Shown in pieces: positions 27,101 through 35,865 of a DNA stretch of 64,000 nucleotides (positions are counted from its first letter, which is position 1; every line of letters begins with the position of its first letter). The notes beneath the pieces were generated by a model that saw only the letters and a program-made list of their open reading frames with translations, did no database searches and was not told the DNA's origin. The position numbers and the translations under genes were made by a program. The stretch comes from CAYJFX01 sp964370315 (lineage in GTDB: Bacteria; Spirochaetota; Spirochaetia; Treponematales; Treponemataceae), in NCBI GenBank assembly GCA_964370315.1, contig CAYJIS010000004.1, forward strand, positions 1 through 64,000, in the 5' to 3' direction.

Positions 27101-27976
27101 ATGGTAACAAAAGAATTGTCAAGAATGAACGACTACTTTGCTAGGTATCTTTTAGGACAACGAGGTAATGAGCCATTATTACTAAGCTTTATTAACTCTG
27201 TTATGCGTGACAGTAATTTAAGCGAGTTTCAATCAGTTACTATTCGAAACCCGTATAATCTAAAAGAACACGCAGCAGAAAGTGAAACTATTGTTGATGT
27301 TAAGGCAACAATGTCAAGCGGCGAAACAGTTATTGTAGAAATACAAGTTAGGGGAAACAAAGCCTTTTTTAGTAGGGCACTAGAATATTGGGCTAAAAAC
27401 TACCGTAGCGAAAAGCTTGAACTAAAAAATGGCGAAAAGGTAAATGTTTTAGCACCAGTTATCAGTATAAACCTTCTTGCATTTGAGCTTTTTAAGAGTA
27501 CAGAGCTTTCACATACAACGCATATGATTCATTGTTGTGAAACAGGAACCGTTAGTACTAAAGATTTACTGATGCACTTTATTGAGCTCCCAAAAGATTT
27601 TTGTGGTGTTCAAGAACAGGAATTAAAAACATGGCTAACATATTTTGGTTCTACCAATTTTGAAAAGGATAAGACTATGATTGCAGAAAAAGGTGCCGTA
27701 TTTAAGAAAGCTGTAGGCGACTATGAATATTTTAGATCGGACAAAGACTTAGTGAGTGAATACGAAAAGAGAGAAATATACATAAGTGGCGAGGCAAGAA
27801 TGCGCCAAGTTGAACGAGAAGAAGGACGTCAAGAAGGAATAGAACAAGGACGAGAAGAAGGAATAGAACAAGGGATTGTACAAGTTGCAAAGAGTGCTTT
27901 AAAAGAGGGACTAGACATAACAACTATTGAAAAATTAACAGGACTTACTCCAGAAGAAATAAGGACAATGAAATAA
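27101..27976 (+). CDS. PD-(D/E)XK nuclease family transposase (Rpn-like)
   Basis: A 291-residue protein of the PDDEXK_2 / transposase_31-like family, found in many copies in spirochaetes and other bacteria. The nuclease core shows the acidic residue in TIVDVKA and the ExQ pair in VIVEIQVRG (near residue 87). The C-terminus has the typical charged repeats REEGRQEGIEQGREEG and a short helix-turn-helix-like end (LTGLTPEEIRTMK). I start at the ATG at 27101, which follows AGGAG. Despite the name, these proteins are recombination-promoting nucleases or orphan genes, and no terminal inverted repeats are visible here. Confidence 0.87.
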   Translation: MVTKELSRMNDYFARYLLGQRGNEPLLLSFINSVMRDSNLSEFQSVTIRNPYNLKEHAAESETIVDVKATMSSGETVIVEIQVRGNKAFFSRALEYWAKNYRSEKLELKNGEKVNVLAPVISINLLAFELFKSTELSHTTHMIHCCETGTVSTKDLLMHFIELPKDFCGVQEQELKTWLTYFGSTNFEKDKTMIAEKGAVFKKAVGDYEYFRSDKDLVSEYEKREIYISGEARMRQVEREEGRQEGIEQGREEGIEQGIVQVAKSALKEGLDITTIEKLTGLTPEEIRTMK

Positions 27977-28149
27977 TTCCTAATTCCTAGCCTGTCATTC
28001 TGACATTGCTTTCTGCTAGACTACAGGTAGAATCTCGTTCGTTTTTTGCCTTTAATCTTTATATTTGTAAAAAATTTATATAGCACGTTCCTATTGAAAT
28101 CCCCCACTAATTCTTGCGGATTACATTTCTACCTCACTCCACCCACCAC

Positions 28150-28182
28150 AAAAAAAAGGTCTTCCCTAGAGAAGACCTTTTA
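28150..28182. terminator. Bidirectional terminator
   Basis: GGTCTTC-CCTAGA-GAAGACC with a run of A before and T after. On the minus strand it ends the outer-membrane protein transcript with eight T. Confidence 0.88.
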
Positions 28183-28212
28183 ATTAGTTAGCTAAAAGCT
28201 TTTAATTATGAA

Positions 28213-29919
28213 TTAAAGAGCGATTTCTGCTTTAATGCTAATTTCACCAAGATCAGAAGCATCTACATTAGTAGTTGTTCCACCGATAGTACTTGTACCT
28301 GTTGAGAAAGAAGCAGCGTCCCAATCTAATGAGAATGTTGTGTTAGCAACTAAACCTGCTAGGTCAACAGAAAGACGAGGCATTACGCTAGTACCAGAAG
28401 TTGTATCATCTTCATCAGCTGAGTTTACAGAAGCTGTGTATCCAAATAGAATACCAGCACTAGGTGTAACTGTTAAGTCGCCTACTGCAATGTCATAATC
28501 TGCTGCTACACCAACTTGTGTTGCCATTTTATTTGTTGCATTACCCATAGCTTCGGCTGCTGTGTCTTGTCCTGCACCCCATGCGTTTTTAGCTGCATTT
28601 GCACCAAGGTTAGTTGAGAAAAGAGCTTGTGCGCTTAAGTTAGGAACTAAGTCACCTGTATGTACCATTAACATAAGTGGTAATACGTTTGCTGTGTTTG
28701 CTTCTTCATCGCCAACAGCTGTAGTATAAACAGCATCAACTTGAGTAAGATCTAGAGATGTGAATAAAGATATACCAGGAAGGATAGTTCCATCGCCTTC
28801 ATCAGCACCTACATAAGCTAAGTTTGTGTCGTAGAAACCATAAAGAATAGAATCTCCGTCCATTTCTTCGCCCCAACCAAAGTTTACACCAAAACCAATA
28901 GCGTTTTGTGTTATTTGTGCTTTTCCATCTACTTTACCATCACTGTAAAAGTTATATGTAGCAACAGGAGTTAATGTGAATGCACCAATAGGAGCTTCGT
29001 ATTGAGCACCAACAAACATTGAAAGGTCACCATTCTTAAGACCAGTTACACCATATGCACCAGCTACTTGAATCATTAATGCTTCCATTGGAGTAATCAT
29101 TGCACTTAAACCAAGAGCATAATTATTTGAGTATGCTTGATCAAAAGCATCTGGATCAAGTGTCCAAACATCATAATCTGTGTTACCAGGAATTACCCAG
29201 TTACCATTAACGATTGGGAATAATACATCACTGTCTCTTCTTGTGTATACTGTGGTTGCACCAGCTACGTAAGGAAATAATAATTCATCACTTGAATTAT
29301 TTCTTGCTTCAACTTTTGTAGAACCGTTTTCTTCAGAAATTGCAATACCAACTGTAGATCTAACAGCAGCTTCAACGGTTACCATGTCCGCAAAGTTATA
29401 ACCAGCTGTAAAACCTTGAGTATAACCGAATTCTTGAGCTGGAGAATCTTCAAAATAGTAAATACCATTACCATTTACAGAATCGCCATTGTCATATGCC
29501 ATTGCGTTAGGATAATTAAAGTCTCCACCGTAGTCAAAGTCGCCAGACGTAATACCAAAGTATAAATCATTAACATGGATAGTTGCAACATCAATAATTA
29601 CACTATCGTTTGTTAAAGTCATACTATTTCCAGAATTGTCATCAACTTCGAATTTTGAAGATCCATCTAATAATACAACTAGTTCACCCCAAACGCCTGT
29701 GCCCGCTGTTGATGCGCTCATGTCATCTGGAAGTAAGTTTAATGTTAGTAATACATCGGCATCATTAACAAAACCAGTTTTTCCTGTTTCAAGGTCTACA
29801 CCCCATTTAACTGAAGCTGATCCACCAATGTCAACTGTGTTTACATCTGCCAAAGGTTCTGCTGCGAATCCGCCAGCTACCAAAGACAAAGCAATTAATA
29901 CTGTTAAGAGTTTTTTCAT
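28213..29919 (-). CDS. Large outer-membrane beta-barrel protein candidate
   Basis: A 568-residue exported protein with a cleavable signal peptide ending at GGFAAEP near residue 20. The rest is rich in alternating hydrophobic/polar strands, Gly, Asn and Tyr. It ends in an amphipathic strand (EISIKAEIAL), although without the terminal Phe of classic porins. I cannot name a family. Its strong promoter, leader hairpin and GAGGAGGG ribosome-binding site suggest an abundant surface protein. Two transposase-family genes flank it, facing inward. Confidence 0.75.
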   Translation of the reverse strand: MKKLLTVLIALSLVAGGFAAEPLADVNTVDIGGSASVKWGVDLETGKTGFVNDADVLLTLNLLPDDMSASTAGTGVWGELVVLLDGSSKFEVDDNSGNSMTLTNDSVIIDVATIHVNDLYFGITSGDFDYGGDFNYPNAMAYDNGDSVNGNGIYYFEDSPAQEFGYTQGFTAGYNFADMVTVEAAVRSTVGIAISEENGSTKVEARNNSSDELLFPYVAGATTVYTRRDSDVLFPIVNGNWVIPGNTDYDVWTLDPDAFDQAYSNNYALGLSAMITPMEALMIQVAGAYGVTGLKNGDLSMFVGAQYEAPIGAFTLTPVATYNFYSDGKVDGKAQITQNAIGFGVNFGWGEEMDGDSILYGFYDTNLAYVGADEGDGTILPGISLFTSLDLTQVDAVYTTAVGDEEANTANVLPLMLMVHTGDLVPNLSAQALFSTNLGANAAKNAWGAGQDTAAEAMGNATNKMATQVGVAADYDIAVGDLTVTPSAGILFGYTASVNSADEDDTTSGTSVMPRLSVDLAGLVANTTFSLDWDAASFSTGTSTIGGTTTNVDASDLGEISIKAEIAL

Positions 29920-29946
29920 TTATTAAAACCCTCCTCTTTTTTTTCT

Positions 29947-29983
29947 ATTTGTGCAAAGGCAACGCCTTTTTTTTCGCACAAAT
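29947..29983 (-). promoter_or_regulatory. 5' leader stem-loop of the outer-membrane protein mRNA
   Basis: An 8-bp stem ATTTGTGC/GCACAAAT encloses an inner GGC-GTT-GCC hairpin. It lies between the promoter and ribosome-binding site, near the 5' end of the predicted transcript. A hairpin here is typical of stabilised, abundant mRNAs. Confidence 0.65.
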
Positions 29984-29995
29984 AATCATGTAATA

Positions 29996-30024
29996 ATAGT
30001 ACCACGAGATATTTTGGATGTCAA
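29996..30024 (-). promoter_or_regulatory. Strong promoter of the outer-membrane protein gene
   Basis: Perfect TTGACA (30024-30019), 17 bp, TACTAT (30001-29996). The leader is about 70 nt. Confidence 0.8.
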
Positions 30025-30059
30025 GTTTTTTTTAAGCTTATTTTAAGAATTTCTTAATA

Positions 30060-30091
30060 TTTTTGACATTTTTTATATTATATGTCAAAAA
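30060..30091. repeat. Inverted repeat upstream of the outer-membrane protein promoter
   Basis: TTTTTGACAT (30060-30069) and ATGTCAAAAA (30082-30091) form a perfect 10-bp pair with a 12-base loop. It could be an operator, or a weak terminator for the transposase-family gene that ends at 30393. Between 30092 and 30392 I see no gene; an open frame there is the reverse shadow of that gene extended outward. Confidence 0.6.
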
Positions 30092-30392
30092 TCCGATAGT
30101 TTTTGTATATATGTTGGTTTTTTTATGTCATTTTTGGTTACAAAGCCTCTAGATTGGTCTTTGTATGTTCACTCGTAGATTTCTACTGGTTCATCGCTTA
30201 TAAGTGGGTTAACTATCTTAATAATGGGTATACAAGTCTTTACTATTGCAAAGACAAAGTCTACACATCGGTGATTTGTAGCGCAGTTGTGTACATTTTA
30301 AGCATGTGCTGGGCAGGTGTTCGCCACGCAAATATGTGTGTTTCTATAAAAAAAAGATACAAGCATGAGAGGGCTCACCTGCATAACGCTTA

Positions 30393-31352
30393 TTACTTTT
30401 TTAACAAACGAACTTCTTTTTCACTTAGTCCAGTAACTTGGCTAACCTTGTCAACACTAAGCTCCATTAAAAGTAAGCTCTTAGCAATTTCAATTGCTTT
30501 TGTTCTAGAGCCCTGTTCAAGTCCTTGTTCTCGTCCTTCCTCTCGTCCTTGTTCTCGTCCTTGTTCTCGTCCTTCCTCTCGTCCTTCTTCAAGGCCTTGT
30601 TCTCTGCCCTCTTGTAATCCAGCAGCTCTCGCGGCAGCACGAATCTCTTCTTGTGCACCTTTAAAGCTTGCAACATCATGCTCATGTTTTTCTCTCGATA
30701 TTTGTCTAAACCACTCCATGTCATCTAAAAGCACATCTTTATACATATCAAAAGCTTCTTTTGTTGCGGGATCTCTTTCAAATATATATTTCATGTTTTC
30801 CTCCGTGCTTGTTTCTGTAGCAAGCTTTAATAATTGCACCCATATTGTAAGCTTACTTTCATTTTTTTCTAACTTGTCTAATTCAATAAAGTGTATTTGT
30901 AAATCATCACTTAAAGCCACATCATTATTATCTTTATCTAAAACCATAAAACATCTATGAAAAAATGACTCTTTGTTATTGAGTACAAAATCAATAAAAT
31001 TAATACATATAACCGGTCGCAGCTTTTTGTACTCTTCACCTTTTTTCATTTGCGATGCATATAGTTTTGCCCAATAGTATAAACTTCTATTTTCATAATT
31101 TATTTTAGGTGCTATTTGCATCTCAACATTATACTGTTTACCACTTTCATCAAGGGCTAGGATGTCCAATTCAGAACTCTTTGTCCATGAGGTATCTCCT
31201 GGTAACACTGGATTTTTTAGTATAACCTCCGATATAGGTGAAAATCCAGAATCAATCAAAACGGCATTAATTAAGTGGGTTAGCACGTTTTTAGACTTTT
31301 CTTTTCCAAATACTGCTTTAAATATTATGTCATTCTTTAAGTCTACTCTCAT
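30393..31352 (-). CDS. PD-(D/E)XK nuclease family transposase (second copy)
   Basis: A 319-residue relative of the gene at 27101. The nuclease core has ELDILALDESGK and the ExQ motif in YNVEMQIA (near residue 76). The charged tail from about 262 to 292 is an EQGREEGREQG-type repeat of about four-residue periodicity, followed by a small DNA-binding-like end (VTGLSEKEVRLLKK). The two copies are clearly diverged in sequence, so this is not a recent duplication. The start has TAGGAG upstream. Nothing nearby suggests a partner. Confidence 0.87.
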   Translation of the reverse strand: MRVDLKNDIIFKAVFGKEKSKNVLTHLINAVLIDSGFSPISEVILKNPVLPGDTSWTKSSELDILALDESGKQYNVEMQIAPKINYENRSLYYWAKLYASQMKKGEEYKKLRPVICINFIDFVLNNKESFFHRCFMVLDKDNNDVALSDDLQIHFIELDKLEKNESKLTIWVQLLKLATETSTEENMKYIFERDPATKEAFDMYKDVLLDDMEWFRQISREKHEHDVASFKGAQEEIRAAARAAGLQEGREQGLEEGREEGREQGREQGREEGREQGLEQGSRTKAIEIAKSLLLMELSVDKVSQVTGLSEKEVRLLKK

Positions 31353-31608
31353 AGTATACTCCTACAATTAGTTTTTTTCAACTGCTATTTTTGCTTATAC
31401 TGTATTTTTTTGTAAATCTCTTACACTATATTATAGACAGACTTTATATAAAAAAAAAAAATAAAAAGGGGGTATTTATATACATTGTTTATAGCATTTA
31501 TTTTTAAATATTTGCCGCTGAACCAGCAGCCCCATACATCCCTTGACCTTTCCATCATTCTAAAGTACACTATTTTATATTACTATGCTTTGTTTTTTTG
31601 GAGGTTGT

Positions 31609-32136
31609 ATGACAGGATTTAGCGAAATTAAACCAAAGGACATTCAAAAAAATGCTATATCTCTTATTGGTGATGATTGGATGCTTGTAAGTGCAGGAAC
31701 ATTTACTGAAGGTGACAATACAACATGGAACACCATGACTGCCAGTTGGGGAGGATTAGGATTTTTATGGAACAAGTGCGTTGCATACGTTTTTGTTCGA
31801 AAAGAACGACACACCTATGATTTTACCGAAAAGAACAATACAATGACTCTTTCATTTTTTGACTCCTCATTTAAAAAAGCACTGCAATTTTGTGGTACTA
31901 CATCTGGAAGAGATTTAGATAAAGCTAAGGAAACAGGATTAAAGCCTTTTCAGTGCGAAAACAATTCTGTTGCATTTGAGCAAGCATCTCTTATTTTAGA
32001 ATGCAAAAAACTATACTCTGATATGTTAAAAGAAAACTGCTTTATAGACTTTGCAACAGAAGGCAAGCATTACACCAAAGATGGTCTTCATCGTGTATAT
32101 ATTTGTGAGATTACAAAGGCTTGGGTAAAGCAATAG
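31609..32136 (+). CDS. Flavin reductase-like domain protein
   Basis: A 175-residue FMN-binding split-barrel protein of the flavin reductase family, probably reducing or binding FMN in the cytoplasm. The segment NTMTASWGGLGFLWNKC near residue 40 is the typical flavin-binding loop. An N-terminal extension in frame was dropped because GGAGGT lies just before the ATG at 31609. pncB follows after a single base, so the two are cotranscribed; NAD(P)H use might connect it to pncB, but this is inference. Confidence 0.85.
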   Translation: MTGFSEIKPKDIQKNAISLIGDDWMLVSAGTFTEGDNTTWNTMTASWGGLGFLWNKCVAYVFVRKERHTYDFTEKNNTMTLSFFDSSFKKALQFCGTTSGRDLDKAKETGLKPFQCENNSVAFEQASLILECKKLYSDMLKENCFIDFATEGKHYTKDGLHRVYICEITKAWVKQ

Positions 32137-32137
32137 T

Positions 32138-33589
32138 ATGAATGATGCAAACGAACCTATCAGTGCACTTTTTACCGATTTTTATGAGTTAACCATGGCT
32201 CAAGGTTTTTGGAAAAAAAACATGAACAACCCATGTGTTTTTGATGTTTTTTTTAGACGGAATCCTTTTGACGGTGGATTTTCAGTTTTTGCTGGCATTG
32301 AACCACTACTCAATGAACTTACCACCTTTTTATTTTCAGATGATGATATTCGTTTTTTAGCATCTCTTAATATATTTGAAACTGGATTTTTAGATTACCT
32401 AAGAGATTTTACTTTTACGGGCGACATTTATTCTATAGAAGAAGGAAGCATTGTTTTTCCAAACGAGCCTCTAGTTCGCATTCATGCCCCTTTAATTGAA
32501 GCTCAAATAATTGAAGGCTTTGTTTTAAATAAGTTAAATTTTCAAAGCTTAATTGCAACAAAGGCTGCTCGTGTTTGTATTGCATCTAAGGGCTCTCATG
32601 TTATGGAGTTTGGTTTACGTAGGGCTCAAGGTTGGGATGGTGCTATGAGTGCTTCTCGTGCAGCCTATATTGGAGGGGCTTCGAGTACCAGTAATACATT
32701 GGCGGGGAAAAAGTACGGTATTCCTGTATTAGGAACTATGGCCCACTCTTGGATTATGTCTTTTCCTTCTGAACTTGAAGCCTTTCAAACATACAGTAAC
32801 ATGTATCCAAATTCGTGTACATTTTTACTTGATACATATAATACTTTAAAATCAGGAATACAAAACGCAATCATTGTAGGAAAGGAACTGAAAAAAAAGG
32901 GATATAGTTTTGGAGTTCGTCTAGATTCAGGTGATATGCAGTATCTATCAACCGAGGTTAGAAAAGAACTTGATAATGCTGGTTTATTTGATGCTACAAT
33001 TTCTGTTTCAAACGATTTATCAGAAGAGATAATCGCAACCCTTGTTTCTCAAAATGCCCCTATTGATTTTTGGGGCGTTGGCACAAACATGGTTACTGGT
33101 GGCAGGGACTCTGCATTTACCGGTGTATATAAACTGGTTGCCAGGCACAATCCTGGTACAAAAAACTTATTACCCACTATGAAATTCTCTGACAATCCTG
33201 CCAAAACAACAAATCCTGGGATAAAAAATGTTTGGAGATTGTACGATGAAAAAGGGATGTTCAAAGCAGACCTGCTTGCTCTTGTTGATGAGAACATTGA
33301 AAGCAATGTAGAAAAAACGTATTACCATCCTGCAATTGATTACAGACAGTTTAATTTTAAGCCTTCGAAAGTTGAAATGCTATTGGTAAAAAAACTTGAA
33401 AACGGTAAAAGAATTGGAAACATATTGGGCGTAACGGAGCAATTGGAAATAAGCAGAAATCGTGTAAAAGAACAGCTTTCACATCTTGATAGTACCTTTC
33501 AACGTATACTAAATCCTCATATTTATAAAGTCTCAATTAGTGAAAAATTAAAAGACATTAAGCTTTCTCTTATTACCCAAAGTCGCTAA
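32138..33589 (+). CDS. pncB: Nicotinate phosphoribosyltransferase
   Basis: A 483-residue enzyme that joins nicotinate to PRPP, the first step of NAD salvage. The N-terminus LFTDFYELTMAQGFW is diagnostic. Conserved segments are EFGLRRAQG near residue 158, the GTMAHSWIMSF active-site histidine near 206, VRLDSGDM near 266 and GVGTNMVTG near 320. The ATG lies one base after the previous stop and has little Shine-Dalgarno character, so it probably relies on translational coupling. No other NAD genes are in the window. Confidence 0.95.
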   Translation: MNDANEPISALFTDFYELTMAQGFWKKNMNNPCVFDVFFRRNPFDGGFSVFAGIEPLLNELTTFLFSDDDIRFLASLNIFETGFLDYLRDFTFTGDIYSIEEGSIVFPNEPLVRIHAPLIEAQIIEGFVLNKLNFQSLIATKAARVCIASKGSHVMEFGLRRAQGWDGAMSASRAAYIGGASSTSNTLAGKKYGIPVLGTMAHSWIMSFPSELEAFQTYSNMYPNSCTFLLDTYNTLKSGIQNAIIVGKELKKKGYSFGVRLDSGDMQYLSTEVRKELDNAGLFDATISVSNDLSEEIIATLVSQNAPIDFWGVGTNMVTGGRDSAFTGVYKLVARHNPGTKNLLPTMKFSDNPAKTTNPGIKNVWRLYDEKGMFKADLLALVDENIESNVEKTYYHPAIDYRQFNFKPSKVEMLLVKKLENGKRIGNILGVTEQLEISRNRVKEQLSHLDSTFQRILNPHIYKVSISEKLKDIKLSLITQSR

Positions 33590-33611
33590 TAGACTAGTAT
33601 AGTATTATAAT

Positions 33612-34019
33612 CTACAGTATTTTTACTTCTTCAACATCTAAGTAAAAAAAGGTGTACCCAGCGGCTTCATAGCTTCTTAATACGCCAACCACTTCTATGT
33701 CGGTATTTTGGCTAGGGTAATTTTTTTCTATATTTTCAACTCCATCAATTAAAAACTCTAATCCTTGCCAACAGCAGGCCGTGTCATCGCCTACCATTAC
33801 ATAATTATAATATCTATTTGTATAGTCCGAAAATCCTCTATAAAAAAAACCATTTGCTTTTATTACCTCTCCAACATATGCTTCAGGATTAATTAATATT
33901 TCGAAAACAAATGAATACGCCATAAGACCATTCATTTGTGTTAAATCATGGTCAACATCCTGTGCAAATCCAATAAAAAGACAACATATAAAAAATAGTA
34001 TGCAAATAATTTTTTTCAT
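33612..34019 (-). CDS. Secreted OB-fold-like protein in the zinc operon
   Basis: A 135-residue exported protein with a signal peptide ending near GFAQDV. The mature part resembles the C-terminal domain of TIGR03943/DUF1980 proteins: GEVIKANGFFYRG, then a DDTACCWQGLEF segment with a vicinal Cys pair, then VVGVLRSYE and a final strand. It looks like an OB fold. It is the last gene of the Fur-Znu cluster, 16 bp after znuB. The Cys pair could bind metal in the periplasm, but this is an inference. An AGGAG precedes the ATG; a TTG two codons earlier is less likely. Confidence 0.72.
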   Translation of the reverse strand: MKKIICILFFICCLFIGFAQDVDHDLTQMNGLMAYSFVFEILINPEAYVGEVIKANGFFYRGFSDYTNRYYNYVMVGDDTACCWQGLEFLIDGVENIEKNYPSQNTDIEVVGVLRSYEAAGYTFFYLDVEEVKIL

Positions 34020-34035
34020 ATACAATACTCCTTAA

Positions 34036-34896
34036 TTACATTTGGCCAATTTTACCAAAAACAAACGTATCTATAATAAAACACACTAAAAAAACAACAA
34101 TATTCACAACCACTATTGTAGACCCAACAGGAGTTCCTGTCAAGATTGAGACTAAGATACCCGTTGTTGCACAAAATACTGCCAATATTGCAGAACATAT
34201 TGTAACTGATTTAAAGTTCTTAAACAACCTCATTGCTGAAAGTGCCGGAAAAATTACTAATGCTGAAATTAAAAGAGACCCAACCAAATTCATTGCTAAG
34301 ACGACTATTGCGGCAATGATCATGGAAAAAATTAAATTATATACTCCTGCTCTAAGCCCTGTTGCCTTTGCAAAATTTTCATCAAACGTTGTTGAAAAAA
34401 TTTTGTTATAGAATACTATGAATGCTATCACAACCACCATTGATAAAATTATACTTAACCATAAGTCAAATTTTGTGAGTGTTAAAATAGATGTTGACCC
34501 GAACAGTGTTACACAAACATCAGCTGATAGGTTTGTTGATACAGGAAAGATATTCATTAATAAATATCCAATAGCAAGCGAAGATACCGATAGCATTGCG
34601 ATTGCTGCATCTCCGTTTATTTTTGTGTTTTGTCCTATCCGTAAAAGCAATATTGCACATAGTGCTGTTGCAGGTAAAGCAAAAGCCATTACATTTGTAA
34701 GCTTCATTACGGTTGCAATTGTTATAGCCCCAAAGGCTACGTGTGATAATCCATCTCCAATATATGAAAAGCGTTTTAATACTAGGGGCACACCTAGAAG
34801 AGATGCGCTTAATGCTATTAGAACCCCAACCACCATTGCATTTACAACAAACGGAAATGAAAAATATAAACTTAATTGTTGTAGTATGTTATTCAT
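34036..34896 (-). CDS. znuB: Zinc ABC transporter permease
   Basis: A 286-residue ABC-3 family permease with eight or nine helices, for Zn2+ (or Mn2+) import through the inner membrane. Family sequence LGVPLVLKRFSYIGDGLSHVAFG lies near residues 35-57. The ATG overlaps the znuC stop codon by one base (TAATG). Regulation is probably through the Fur-family repressor gene at the head of the cluster. Confidence 0.92.
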   Translation of the reverse strand: MNNILQQLSLYFSFPFVVNAMVVGVLIALSASLLGVPLVLKRFSYIGDGLSHVAFGAITIATVMKLTNVMAFALPATALCAILLLRIGQNTKINGDAAIAMLSVSSLAIGYLLMNIFPVSTNLSADVCVTLFGSTSILTLTKFDLWLSIILSMVVVIAFIVFYNKIFSTTFDENFAKATGLRAGVYNLIFSMIIAAIVVLAMNLVGSLLISALVIFPALSAMRLFKNFKSVTICSAILAVFCATTGILVSILTGTPVGSTIVVVNIVVFLVCFIIDTFVFGKIGQM

Positions 34897-35594
34897 TACT
34901 CTTCCCCCATTAGCGGTGCTGATAGTATTTTATTTTGCACGTATTCTTCTTTTGTACCATAGTATACAGTTTTTCCAAGGTGCAAAATTGCTTTAGCATA
35001 TTCGGCTGCAACTTTTACATCGTGAGATATCATAATTATTGTAATACCTTCATCATTTAGGTTTTTTATAACCTCATAGAGTTCTAGCGACACTTTGGGG
35101 TCAAGCCCAGAAACAGGTTCGTCTAGAAGTAGAATTTTTTCTGTTGCGCACAATGCACGTGCAAGCAAGACTCGCTGCTGTTGTCCACCAGAAAGTTCGC
35201 GATAACATTTTTTTTGTAAGTTTTCAATGCCCATTTTTTTTATATTTTCAAGGGCTAATTTTTTTTCTTTTTTGTTATAAAAAGGGCGAAGTCCACAATG
35301 GGCTAAACAACCCGAAAGAACTATTTCCCAAACAGAGGCCGGAAAATCTTTTTGTACAAGAGTTTGCTGTGGAAGGTATCCAATATCTGATTTTTTTATA
35401 TTCTCGCCTAGTTCAATTTTTCCTGAAAGTGGTGGAAGTAAGCCCAACAATGTTTTAATAAGAGTGCTTTTACCTGTTCCATTTTCGCCGACAATACAAA
35501 CATAGTCACCTTGAGTAATAGATACATTTAGATTGCTTTGCACAACCTTGTTTTCATATCCAATTGTTAGATTATCGCATCTAATTTGTTCCAT
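34896..35594 (-). CDS. znuC: Zinc ABC transporter ATPase
   Basis: A 232-residue ABC ATPase. Walker A is GENGTGKST near residue 38, the signature is LSGGQQQR near 138 and Walker B ILLLDEP near 157. The start at 35594 follows AAAGGA; a longer reading starts in the promoterless leader. It sits 271 bp after znuA, with a long inverted repeat between them. Confidence 0.93.
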   Translation of the reverse strand: MEQIRCDNLTIGYENKVVQSNLNVSITQGDYVCIVGENGTGKSTLIKTLLGLLPPLSGKIELGENIKKSDIGYLPQQTLVQKDFPASVWEIVLSGCLAHCGLRPFYNKKEKKLALENIKKMGIENLQKKCYRELSGGQQQRVLLARALCATEKILLLDEPVSGLDPKVSLELYEVIKNLNDEGITIIMISHDVKVAAEYAKAILHLGKTVYYGTKEEYVQNKILSAPLMGEE

Positions 35595-35776
35595 TTTAAT
35601 CCTTTTATGCCAAAAGCATTTAGTAAACACTTTAACCGTATCACATGTATAGTAAACTATTTAACAAAATAATTATTTCTACTCTTCTTTATTAAAGAAA
35701 AGAACGTAAGCGATCTTACTAACACAAAAGACTCGGGGACCGTTGCTATTCGATCCCCAAACCTCTTACTATTTTA

Positions 35777-35853
35777 TTATCACGGAATCAAAGATAGTAT
35801 CTTCTACAATAAACTCTACTAAGCTTGTATGTAGCTAAAATAATCCGTGATAA
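35777..35853. repeat. Long-range inverted repeat between znuA and znuC
   Basis: TTATCACGGA (35777-35786) pairs with TCCGTGATAA (35844-35853) around 57 bases. A second pair, GGGGA...TCCCC, lies upstream near 35736-35757. They lie between two genes of one operon, so they may terminate part of the znuA transcripts or protect an RNA end. I found no gene in this stretch of 271 bases. Confidence 0.6.
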
Positions 35854-35865
35854 AAAGTCTTGAAA

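Noticed and set aside
27990..28040. CCTGTCATTCTGACA...AGAATCTC resembling a dispersed MITE-like repeat
   Set aside because: Only one copy is seen in the window and the palindrome is short (TGTCA-TTC-TGACA), so there is no support for calling it a mobile element.
30103..30960. Plus-strand open frame of 285 codons
   Set aside because: Most of it is antisense to the second nuclease-family gene, with Cys/Ser/Arg repeats reflecting the charged tail on the other strand; no ribosome-binding site.
27101..31352. Composite transposon made of the two PD-(D/E)XK genes
   Set aside because: The two copies are strongly diverged, and I found no terminal inverted repeats or target-site duplications at the edges.
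35700..35770. GGGGACC...ATTCGATCCCC looks like a tRNA T-arm
   Set aside because: No acceptor, D or anticodon arms could be built around it on either strand; it is a simple stem-loop.
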